Position numbers and translations under genes: made by a program. Positions 1 to 9,986 of a stretch of 64,000 nt of DNA are shown here, piece after piece. Source of the stretch: Primulina eburnea (lineage: Eukaryota; Streptophyta; Magnoliopsida; Lamiales; Gesneriaceae); contig NC_133105.1 in the NCBI RefSeq assembly GCF_022965805.1, forward strand, positions 62,001 through 126,000. The letters are read 5' to 3'. The notes beneath the pieces are model-generated. The model was not told where the DNA came from, ran no database searches, and was given only the letters and a program-made list of their open reading frames with translations. The number at the start of each line of letters is the position of its first letter. Positions within the stretch are counted from its first letter, which is position 1.

Positions 1-522
1 ACCCTAGCCGAACCGTGAGCCACAACCCCAGTTGCAAACTCTCGGCCGAAGCTCCCATGCCACATGAACTCCTTAACTTCGCGCCTAGGACCTAGCCAAC
101 ACCCCAGCCCTTGAACCAGTCTCATTTTCACTCACCTAGGACCCTAAGGACGTACTCTAGCCCAGCCCGCGACCTCAGAGCGAGCCCTTCCACCCATGCG
201 TGCTGCTGCACTTAACGACGCGCAGCAATTCCTTCTCGGGTGGGAGTCCTAGCAAGCTAGGACTCCCTCCCGAGCCCTGTACTCGAGTCCTAGCTTGCTA
301 GGACTCTCTCCTTGACTCGCACATGACTTTGGCTAGTCCTGGTCCCAGCCGTGCCCCCTACACCCCAAAACCGAACCCTCAAGATCACCAAACAGAAATA
401 ACAAACCAGCTTGTTTCCTTTGTGATATCGTGTGTATGGTGTGTGTTCTAGGACCTTAAATCATGTAAAAACCTTGCTCGAACAAGTCCTAATCATGGAA
501 GCCCCTTTGTGCAATAACATAA
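1..522. other. Non-coding flank, probable repeat
   Basis: No open frame or recognisable domain is visible. The stretch is GC-richer than the following LTR and holds two 22-bp palindromes. It ends where the first LTR begins with TGATATGTGTG. Its paired palindromes resemble the promoter arrays inside the LTRs of this window, so it may be a piece of another LTR, but I cannot assign a family. Confidence 0.4.
244..306. repeat. Twin 22-bp palindromes
   Basis: GAGTCCTAGC and GCTAGGACTC arms flank a central AA at 244-265 and a central TT at 285-306. The second copy is the exact reverse complement of the first, and the starts are 41 bp apart. Both can form perfect 10-bp stems. Confidence 0.85.
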
Positions 523-734
523 TGATATGTGTGTTTTTTACGTGTTTTATTGCATTAGTTTGTGTGTGTTTGCATTGTGCATGCGTACATTTCATTTAAA
601 TTTTGTTCATTTTAGAGTAAGCATACGCATTTGATCGTTTCTCACTTGTGCGCGATGAATTTGCATGAAAAATGACCGGAAAACAAAAATTGGAGCCAAG
701 TGCCAAGCTAAGAAGATAATTTGCAGAAGAGGTT

Positions 735-911
735 GCGCTCGAGCGGTGAAAGTGTACCGCCCGGGCTCGAGAGGCGAATTGCCAAGGAGAATTCCAGAGA
801 AGTCAGCGCTCGAGCGGTACTTTTCTACCGCCCGAGTGCCAGAAACCGCATGCCCAAGTGTTTTACAGAGGGTGTGGCGCTCGAGCGGTAATTCTTTACC
901 GCCCGAGCACC
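735..911. promoter_or_regulatory. Three GC-rich dyads, 71-bp period, in LTR U3
   Basis: Dyads start at 735, 806 and 877, exactly 71 bp apart. Each has a left arm GCGCTCGAGCGGT, a 6-8-base spacer and a right arm beginning ACCGCCCG. They lie about 210-390 bp into the LTR. The equivalent array in the LTR at 16001 starts at 16212, 16283 and 16354, again 71 bp apart. A regulatory role is inferred from position and conserved spacing. Confidence 0.65.
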
Positions 912-2104
912 ACCTAATTTTGGCAAGATTTTGCAGCCGATTCTTTACCTTATTTTGGAGGTGTGGCTGAAGGGTAGGGATTTGGAAGACTTTTTGGGGG
1001 TATTGAGACATATTTTCAGAGCCGTCACAAGTTGGAGAGAACTTTTGCGCTTGGAGTTCGAGAGTCGAAGATTTCCGGGCGTCGTTCTTCGCGTTTTTCG
1101 TCAATTCTAGTATTTCTAATTTAGTTTTCATCTTTAAACTTTGTTTTGTTTAGTTTTAATATGAACTCGAGTAGCTAAACTTTTAATATTTGTTGGGATT
1201 TAGGGGGATCCTACCCCAAACTTTGATTTAAATTAATTTACATATCGATGTTTGATTTGTTCTTGATTATACTATTGTTTTATCGTGTTGTTAGAGCGTA
1301 GCTAACTTTAACAACGTTTTTATATTGCGAGTGAGTTCGAGAGAATAACTTGTGATAGGAACGAGTAGTATAATCCGTGGATCTACAATTTACATAGATA
1401 TATGAAATTGGATACGCGCCGATAGTCATAGTCCTAAGGGTCGAAAACTAGAGGATTTCATAGATCGAAATGCGATTCACTCTTGATAAATAATTAAAGA
1501 CATTTAATTACTTCATTGAGTATAATTAGTTTGGCATAGCTCGAGAGAGTGTGTTCAATTGAATAGGAAATCCTGTCGGAAGCATATGATATGGGGGCCC
1601 GGACGCTAATCAAGATTCTTAATCATAATTGGGACTAATTAATCAATTAAAAACAGGGTCTAATTTTTTTTTTTTAAAATGCGGAACGTAGTGAAATTAA
1701 GACATATATACATATCAGTATATAAAATACAAGTCCTGTATCATAAACATTTATTCAAACTAGGGTTTGACAACTACTATCAAGTGTTCAACCCTATCTC
1801 TAGTCCAAGTCCGGTGCCACCACTCTAATCACGATCTCTCTCTTCATCTCCTGGACCCTGATCCTGTCCCACCTGTTGTCAAGTACACATACAGACAAGA
1901 CAACAGCCGGATAAACCGGTGAGAATATACTCCCAGTATAAATCAATGAAACATGCAATCATATAAACAATATAAAGCATGTAATCAGGTAACAGATATA
2001 TGTAACAGAGTCTGAAACATAATCAAAATCAAACTGTCGACAATTCTCGTAGCTACATCATTCAGACTAGACTCAATCCTAGTCTAGGGATCCCGATTCC
2101 AGAA

Positions 2105-2443
2105 GTTGGCATGCGTATATCGACTAGCAGTAATAGAAAAGACTCCAGTTCTATCCACGCCGATATGGTATCGATCAACAGTAATAGAAAAGACTCCAGT
2201 TCTATTCACATCGATACGGTATCGATTACCAGTAATAGAGGAAGCAATCGATTACCAGTAATAGAGGAAGCTATTATTCTATCCACATCAATATAGTACC
2301 GATTAACAGTAATAGAAGCAACTCTAATTCTATCCACATCGATATGACATCGATTAACAGTAATGGAAGAGTTACTAATCTATCCACATCGATACAATAC
2401 TGATTAACAGTAATAGAAAAAGCCACCATCCTATCCACATCGA
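2105..2443. repeat. Minisatellite of about 57-bp units
   Basis: About six diverged units contain the phrases ATCGATTAACAGTAATAGA and CTATCCACATCGATA. The array lies inside the inverted solo LTR. I see no matching array in the related LTR at 34628-36799, so it expanded in this copy or its close lineage. Confidence 0.8.
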
Positions 2444-3269
2444 TAGCCAAACATCCAGTGACAGTCTTTGGCACAACCGCCAATACACAATCTTATGACA
2501 TCGTGCAATGTGCCCGTGGTGATCCCACCACTAACGGCACTTCTGTCATAAGACTATTCGTCTAATACCTGCTGTCTAAAATCAAGAGAACAAGTATATC
2601 AATCAACTCAATGCAAATATCAATGCAATAAAGTAAAGTATGTGATTTAGGGAAACCCCAGTCTAAACCGACTCATGTCCATCTCCCAAGACCACATTGA
2701 CTTATACCTTTCTTTCGTCGGTTTCTGGCTCAGTCAAAGTCCTGAACTCACAATCTGTCTGGTACTGACAATATCAATAATCTCATATCAATATACTAGT
2801 CAATTCCATAACAATCTGATCAATCTGGATTTAATTCAAAATCAACGGTATAACGGTACAATTTTAATATCCCCGTCAATACCAATTCACCAGATAACAG
2901 TTACAATCTATAACTCATATCCAATACAATCAAATCTGTCCAGTATAAATCAATATACCCTAAAATTCATAACAATTCCATAATCAGTCCGTTTCTTAAT
3001 CTGACTTCGATTCTATGATGTCTAACATGTCAAGAACATCATATATGAATCCTATTCAATTCTGAAAATAGCATAATTTCAAAGCATGTCAAAACGTAGC
3101 AAAACTTACGTCAAAGTGTAGCCTACTCGATAGGATTACAGTACCGAAGTCGGATTACAATTCAGACGGACGGATTTCTCAGAAAAGGCGTAAGGATTTT
3201 CGGTGAACTTTCCCTGACTCTTTTCTCGATTCATACCTTTTTTTTTCAAAGAAAATGCAAAGATATACG

Positions 3270-3511
3270 TATATATATATATATCAAGTTTGCATGTTAA
3301 GCGACGCGTCACATTTTCATGGATCTCGGCTGGCGCTCGAGCGGTAATAAACTACCGCTCGAGCGCGGCAGTTTCTGTCCGATTCCTTTCGGATTTATAC
3401 ATTGGCGCTCGAGCGGTCACAAACTACCGCCCGGGCGCCACCTCTTCTGCCCGAGACATGCTTCTAATGAACTTTGGCGCTCGGGCGGTCATTTCTTACC
3501 GCTCGGGCGCC
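3270..3511 (-). promoter_or_regulatory. LTR promoter: dyad array plus TATA box
   Basis: Three dyads start at 3333, 3405 and 3477 (72-bp period) with arms of the GCGCTCGAGCGGT type. On the minus strand, the LTR sense strand, the array ends about 49 bp upstream of an alternating TATA tract at 3270-3284. The related LTR at 34628 has the same slot and the same distance to its TATA box, but different box sequences. Confidence 0.65.
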
Positions 3512-4003
3512 AACAATTCTGCCCGAAACTTACACAAGTCATGTGTACTCTTATTTCGTGTCCCGATTAATCCTTTCGTAATCATATCAACTTATATTTC
3601 GATAATTATAGACTACTAGGATTAAATTTCCGGGCATTACATATGATCATTATCGAATAAATTAATTAATTAACGAGGGGTAGGTGAACCGACATTCCCA
3701 ACAAATCCATTTTTCATTGAATTTTAATCAACCATTTTAGATATCATCTTTCATAATTTAATTATTGAATCTTTTTATTTGCATATTTGTTCGAAAATAG
3801 TAGTGTTAAAACAATCTAATCAATTTTCGTTGCTAAGTGTTCAATAACTGAAAATAATAATTGTTAAATACAGTCTTCGACGATACTCGTACTCTGGTAC
3901 ATTATACTATTACTTGACATCGTGCACTTGCGATTAATTTTGAGCATATAAAACATATTTTTATTAAGGGTTTAACAGTGCAAGTTTTGCTCGATCAAGT
4001 TTT

Positions 4004-4021
4004 TGGCGCCGTTGTCGGGGA
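4004..4021 (+). other. Primer-binding site, tRNA-Asp-like
   Basis: TGGCGCCGTTGTCGGGGA lies six bases after the 5' LTR end (spacer AGTTTT). It is one base from the usual Athila/Tat primer site complementary to the 3' end of tRNA-Asp. Minus-strand DNA synthesis would start here. Confidence 0.85.
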
Positions 4022-4120
4022 CTGTTAATCTACAATTTTATTTTTAGTTATTTTCTTTAGCGTTATTTTATTTTTCTTGAGCTAACACTCTATATTTTAT
4101 TCCAGATATCTTGTCCAGTG

Positions 4121-6138
4121 CATGTCATAGTCACTTGACGTGGAGGTTGAGCTTGAGTTTGATCCTGAAATTGAAAGAACTTTCCGCAGGAGAAGGCAGC
4201 AGCAGAGACTCAAAGAACTGATGGAGAGGCAGTTGATTGATCAAGAGGAGGAACACCATGATGTTAGACGTGTTGAGATGCCACGCCGCATACCGATGCT
4301 GGAGTATGCCCAACCTTCTTTGGATGGAGCACGCCCCAGCATTGTGAGGCCTATGGTGCGAGCAAACCAGTTTGAAATCAAACCAGCTATAATTCAGATG
4401 GTTCAGAACACAATCAAGTTTGGAGGATCTGCAGTATATGAACCAAACACGCACATCTCAAATTTTCTTGAAATTTGTGATACTTTTAAATTCAATGGAG
4501 TTTCTGATGATGCTGTTAGGTTGCGTTTGTTTCCTTTCTCTTTACGTGATAAGGCTAAAGCATGGTTAAATTGTTTGCCTGTAGGTTCAATCACTACATG
4601 TGAAGACATGGCGAAAGCATTTCTCATTAAATACTTTCCTCCATCAAAGACCATGAAGCTGCGGGCAGACATTACAACATTTGCTCAATTCGATCAGGAG
4701 TCTTTATATGAGGCATGGGAATGCTTCAAGGATCTACTACGAAGATGCCCACATCACGAATTACCACTTGGGTTAGTCGTTCAAACATTTTATTATGGTT
4801 TGCTTACTCCTACCCGTACTATGATAGATGCTGCTGCTTGTGGAAACTTGTTGATAAAAACTGCGGAAGAAGGATATGAGTTGTTGGAGGAGATGGCTGC
4901 TAGCAGCTATCACCCTCAATCAGAAAGAAACAACCAGCGAAAGAGTACAGGAGTTCACCAGGTAACTGATTTTTCTGCTATTACTGCACAACTTGATGCT
5001 TTAAACAAGAAACTAGACAGCTTGAATGTGCGTGGCACGGCGATGCGTCTTCAAGAGATATTCTGTGAAAAGTGTGGAGGAGAACACTATGTGAAGGACT
5101 GTCAAGATGACAATCCATTTTATGTGCAAGAAGGGGCACCAATAAATCAAATGGGAATCCAAAACCGCCCAAGGAATGACCCTTATTCGAACACATACAA
5201 TCTGGGGTGGAGACAACATCCAAACTTCTCATGGGGTGGTAAAACAGCCAGAATCGACCACAAGGAGGACAATCATATGGGAAACAACCGATGTCCAGAT
5301 CTGATCCTCCTAGAGAAGAGAAGTCTAATTTGGAGCAGATGATGTCTAAGTTCATCTCGTCTACCGAGACTAGACTATAGAATCAGGATGCATCGATAAA
5401 GGGGCTTGAAAATCAGATTGGGCAGTTAACGAAGATGATAGCAAGTAGAGAGCCAGGCACCTTGGCAAGTAACAAAGAGACAAATCCAAAAGAGCAAGTG
5501 AAGGCCATCGAGTTGAAGAGTGGGAAAATTTTAGAGTCGAGAGAGAAAGGAAAAAATCAAGTGCCTGATGAACTGACTGAGACATCTAAAGGTAAGTCTT
5601 CTTACACTGCACCAGCACCCACTGCACAATCAAAAATTGTTATACCTCCTCCTTTTCCTGCAGCATTGAAAAAAGAAAAACTAGATGCACAATTCGGTAA
5701 GTTTCTTGAGGTATTTAAAAAATTGCATATCAATATTCCCTTCGCCGATGCTTTAATGCAAATGCCTAGTTATGCTAAATTTTTTAAGGATATCTTAGCA
5801 AACAAGAGAAAGTTGGAGGGTCACATGACGGTGAATATTACTGAAAATTGCTCCGCTTTAGTGCAAAACAAGATCCCACCGAAACTTAAGGATCCGGGGA
5901 GTTTTTCTATTCCTTGCATGATTGGTGATATTGTTTTTCACAAAGCTCTGTGTGATCTTGGTGCAAGTATTAATCTTATGCCTTTTTCTGTGTTTAGGAA
6001 ACTTGGGTTGGGGAACCTAAGCCAACAAGGATGTCTTTACAGCTGGCAAACAGATCTGTCAAGTATCCACAAGGAGTTATTGAGGATGTGCTAGTGAAAG
6101 TAGATAAGTTTATTTTTCCTGCTGATTTCGTGGTGTAA
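4121..6138 (+). pseudogene. Athila gag and protease, broken
   Basis: The gag frame runs from about 4140 to 5240. It has a basic N-terminus with FDPEIERTFRRRR, the retrotransposon gag core and a C-terminal knuckle-like motif CEKCGGEHYVKDC near 5065-5105. A probable native ATG at 4121, just after a CAG acceptor-like site, is out of frame with it. A frameshift near 5240 moves the frame, and a second near 6015 follows the retropepsin motif DLGASINLMP (about 5957). A TAA at 6136-6138 precedes the reverse transcriptase part. Gag would form the capsid and the aspartic protease would cleave the polyprotein; neither can be made whole from this copy. Confidence 0.85.
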
Positions 6139-6141
6139 GAC

Positions 6142-9100
6142 ATGGAGGAGGATATGGAGATGCCCTTGATTTTGGGGAGACCGTTCCTTGCGACTGGCAA
6201 GGCCCTGATTGACGTTCAAGAAGGGAAGTTGAGATTGAGAGTGGTTGAGGAAGAAATTACTTTTGATGTTTTTAATGCACTTAAGCACACACTGCATTCT
6301 GATAGTTGTTATAGAATTGATTATTTTGATGCCTTTGTGTCTAACTATGTACAGGATGCTCTTAAGGACCCTTTGGAGGCCACTCTCACTACTGAAATGA
6401 GAGAAGATGAATTGGATTCAGAGAAAGCCGAAATAGTGGCATACCTCAATGCCAACCAGCCATGGAAGAGGCCAAAAAAGATGAGATTAGAAGATTTGGG
6501 AGATCGAAGAGACTTGCTCACTCAGAAGTCAAGCCTGGAGGAGCCACCGACGCTTGAGCTCAAACCATTGCCTCCTTACCTAAAGTACGTGTACCTAGGT
6601 GAGGATAACACTTTACCTGTCATTATTTCTGCTACTTTGACAGATGTGATGGAGGACAAACTGTTGAAATTCTTGAAAGCGCACAAGAGTGAATTTGCGT
6701 GGAAAGTGGCGGATATTAAAGGGATCAATCCATCAGTCTGCATGCACAAGATATTGATGGAAGAAAAGTACTCACCTCTCGTGCAACCTCAGAGAAGATT
6801 GAATCCAAAGATGCAAGAGGTAGTAAAGACAAAAACTATCAAACTCCTTGATGCATGTATTATCTATCCTATATCTGATAGTGCATGGGTAAGCTCTGTT
6901 CAGTGTGTGCCGAAAAAAGGCGGGATTGCTATGATCACAAATGAAAATAATGAATTAATACCCATTAGGACTATTACAGCATGGCGTGTATGCATTGATT
7001 ATAGGAAATTAAATGATGTCACCCGTAAAGACCACTTTCCCCTTCCCTTTATTGATCAAATGCTTGAGAGGCTAGCGGGTCATGAGTTTTATTGCTTTTT
7101 GGATGGGTATTCTGGGTATAACCAAATCATGATTGCGCCCAAGGACCAAGAGGAAACCACTTTCACTTGTCCTTATGGCACTTTTGCTTTTAGACCGATG
7201 CCCTTTGGTTTGTGTAATGCCCCTGCCACTTTTCAACGATGCATGACCGCTATATTTCATGACATGATAGAAACCTTTCTTGAGATTTTTATGGATGACT
7301 TCTTGATTTTTTGTTCTTCTTTTGATGACTATTTGCAGAATTTGAAGGTGGTATTGATGAGATGTGAGGAGACGAATTTGGTGCTGAATTGGGAAAAATG
7401 CCATTTTATGGTACAAGAAGGAATAGTATTGGGGCACAAGATATCAGGGCATGGAATGGAGGTGGATAAGGCGAAAGTTAAAGTTATCAAGAACTTACCA
7501 CCTCCGGCATTTATTAAGGGAGTTAGAAGTTTTCTAGGCCATGCCGGTTTTTATCGGCGTTTTATCAAAGATTTTTCTAAAATTGCCAAACCTCTATCTT
7601 CCTTACTTATGAAAGATGTGCCCTTTGATTTCAATACTGATTGTTTATAGGCATACGAGAATCTGAAGGAGCGCTTGGTGACGGCTCCTGTCTTGGTGGC
7701 ACCAGATTTGGATCTGCCCTTCGAAATCATGTGCGATGCAAGTCACACTGCGTTGGGATCTGTGCTTGGCCAGCGGCAAAAAAAGGTATTTCATACAATT
7801 TACTACGCAAGTAAAACCTTAGAGGAGGCTCAATTGAATTATGCGACAACTGAAAAGGAATTACTTGCAGTAGTATTTGTGCTTGACAAATTTCATGCAT
7901 ATCTTGTTTTGTCCAAAGTCATTATTTACACAGATCACTCGACACTGAAATATTTACTTGCTAAAAAAGATTCAAAGCCACGCCTATTTCGGTGGATTTT
8001 ATTGTTTCAAGAGTTTGATTTGGAAATAAAAGATAAGAAAGGTGTTGAGAATATGGTGGCGGATCATTTGTCTAGACTAGAACATGTTAGTAATGACTGT
8101 GTAGATAAGGCTATTAATGATTGGTTTCCTGACGAGCAACTGTTTGAGATGAAACATTGTCCGTGGTATGCAAATTTCACTAACTTTCATGTCACAGGCA
8201 CACCACCACCAAATCTATCTTCTCACCAACGAAAGAAATTCTTCTCTGACGTGAAATATTATTTTTGGGAGGAACCGTTTTTGTTTAAGATTTGTGCAGA
8301 TTCTATGATAAGAAGGTGTGTTGCAGAGGACGAGTTTGGGCAAATTCTTAACCATTGCCATGACCGTGAGGTAGGTGGTCATTTTGGACCAACAAGGACA
8401 GCATCTAAGGTACTCCAATGTGGATTTTATTGGCCAACTCTCTTTAAAGATGTACGTTCTTATGTGCTAGAATGTGATAGATGCCAACGGACAGGTAACA
8501 TCTCTAACCGTCATGAAATGCCTTTGAATAAAATTTTTGAGTGTGAGGTTTTTGATGTATGGGGGACAGATTTCATGGGACCGTTTCCCAGTTCGTTCAC
8601 GAAAAAATATATCTTGGTTGCGGTTGATTATGTGTCTAAGTGGGTCGAGGCAGAAGCATATGCCACTAATGATGCTCAAGTGGTCCTGAAATTTTTGAAG
8701 AAAAATATTTTTAACAGGTTTGGGACACCACTGGCAATCATTAGTGATGGTGGCACTCATTTTTGCAACAAACTCTTTGAAAAACTTTTGAGCAAATACG
8801 GTGTCACACACAGGATCTCTACCCCATATCACCCCCAAGCGAGCTGTCAAGTGGAAGTGTCAAACCGAGAGATAAAGCGAATTTTGGAGAAAGTTGTAGG
8901 TGTCAGTAGGAAAGATTGGTCGGTGAGGTTAGATGATGCCCTTTGGGCATATAGGACTGTTGTCAAAACACCTATAGGCACTACACCATATAGGTTGTTG
9001 TTTGGTAAAGCATGTCATTTACCTGTAGAGTTAGAGCATCGAGCATACTGGGCCACAAAAGCATTGAACTTTAATTTTACTGATGCAGGTGAACGACGTT

Positions 9101-9414
9101 TGCTGCAACTGGATCAGTTAGAGGAATTCCGGAACCTGGCATATGATCTTGCACTGTCATATAAGGAAAAGACGAAGAAGGCCCATGACAAGCGGATCAT
9201 CGAGAGGGAATTCAAGGAAGGGGACAATGTTTTACTCTACAACTCTCGGTTGCGACTGTTTCCTGGAAAATTGAAGTCGCGATGGTCTAGACCATTCGTG
9301 ATTTCTAATGTATACCCGTCGGGAGCCGTGGAACTGCACGATGGGAAGGATGGGACATTCACGGTCAATGCCCAGCGACTGAAGCACTACATGGGTGGCA
9401 TAATTGAGCCATAA
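6142..9414 (+). pseudogene. Athila reverse transcriptase, RNase H, integrase
   Basis: One frame runs 6142-9414 with a single in-frame TAG at 7648-7650. The corresponding codon in element B is CAG, so this is a C-to-T change. Reverse transcriptase spans roughly 6750-7450 with the catalytic FMDD at about 7288-7299. RNase H begins with [13 protein letters not shown] near 7732. Integrase follows: an H2C2 zinc finger (about 8355-8495, ending CDRCQR), then core acidic residues in [17 protein letters not shown] and CQVEVSNRE. The frame stops just after the conserved end [11 protein letters not shown]. Apart from the one stop the pol region is well kept, which suggests a fairly recent loss. Confidence 0.9.
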
Positions 9415-9986
9415 CTTGGAATCACCCGGTTCCAAGACAATTCAAACTGAGACCGGCCGACGGTCTAGCTCTCGACTGTAAATTGAGAACTACCTTTATT
9501 TCCCTTCTCTTGCATTTAATTTGATTTTTCTTCCTTGTCAAGTCTTTTACTCTTATTTTGTTTTTAATTTTTTTTAAAAAAAAGAAGATTGGAAAAATTC
9601 CAAAGACCTCCGCGCTCGAGCGGTACAATAATACCGCTCGAGCACCAGGACTTATTTCAAAAAACATATTTCCAGAGAGCTCGGCGCTTGGTCGGTATTT
9701 TTTTACAGCTCGAGCGCGAACACTTGCCCCAAAAGAAAAAAAATTTTCACGAGAACTCGGCGCTCGAGCGGTATTTTTCTACCGCTCGAGCGCACCTGCG
9801 TTTATTCTGCGCAGATCACCCCCCAAATCCCTAAATCCACCTCACTCACTTCTTCGATTTTCTTGTGTAGGCTTCAACTCCTACTCAAATCCTTGGCAAG
9901 CTGGAACAATCTTCGTAGGAAAACAAGAATTTTCATGACTCTGGTCATCTTCTCCGATTCAAGGCACCATCTTCGCCAACAATCCC
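9415..9986 (+). promoter_or_regulatory. 3' UTR leader of extra ORF: dyads and splice acceptor
   Basis: Between pol and the extra ORF lie three dyads starting at 9612, 9684 and 9760, with the same GCGCTCGAGCGGT-type arms as the LTR of this element. They are followed by a pyrimidine-rich tract ending TTTTCTTGTGTAG at 9870, a good 3' splice-site candidate 116 bases before the ATG at 9987. This fits expression of the downstream ORF from a spliced or separate transcript, as proposed for env-like genes of Athila. Expression is inferred, not shown. Confidence 0.55.

Larger units (their letters stand above)
1590..3641 (-). mobile_element. Inverted solo LTR inside the 5' LTR of element A
   Basis: Read on the minus strand it starts TGTAATGCCCGG and ends in a GTCCGGGCCCCCATA context, matching the ends of the solo LTR at 34628-36799 (TGTAATGCCCGAG and GTCCAGGTCCCCACA). 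The terminal CA has changed to TA. Flanking TATGA occurs at 1585-1589 and 3642-3646, a 5-bp target-site duplication. It carries a TATA box (3270-3284), an upstream dyad array and a copy-specific minisatellite. A Tekay/Del-type chromovirus origin is likely from the LTR design, but no coding part is present to prove it. Confidence 0.8.
523..3997 (+). repeat. 5' LTR of Athila element A (interrupted)
   Basis: It starts TGATATGTGTG and ends CTCGATCA, six bases before the primer site. Copies of its start recur at 12371 and 16001, each right after a polypurine tract. Without the inverted solo LTR (1590-3641) and one 5-bp target duplication it is 1418 bp, the same as the LTR of element B. The end is close to that of the solo LTR at 42416-43821 (shared GTGCAAGTTTTGCTCGATCA), which marks them as one family. 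Confidence 0.85.

Noticed and set aside
607..1131. ORFs on both strands of the Athila LTR
   Set aside because: They recur in the LTR copy at 16109-16609 and consist of dyad arms; no protein family is seen.
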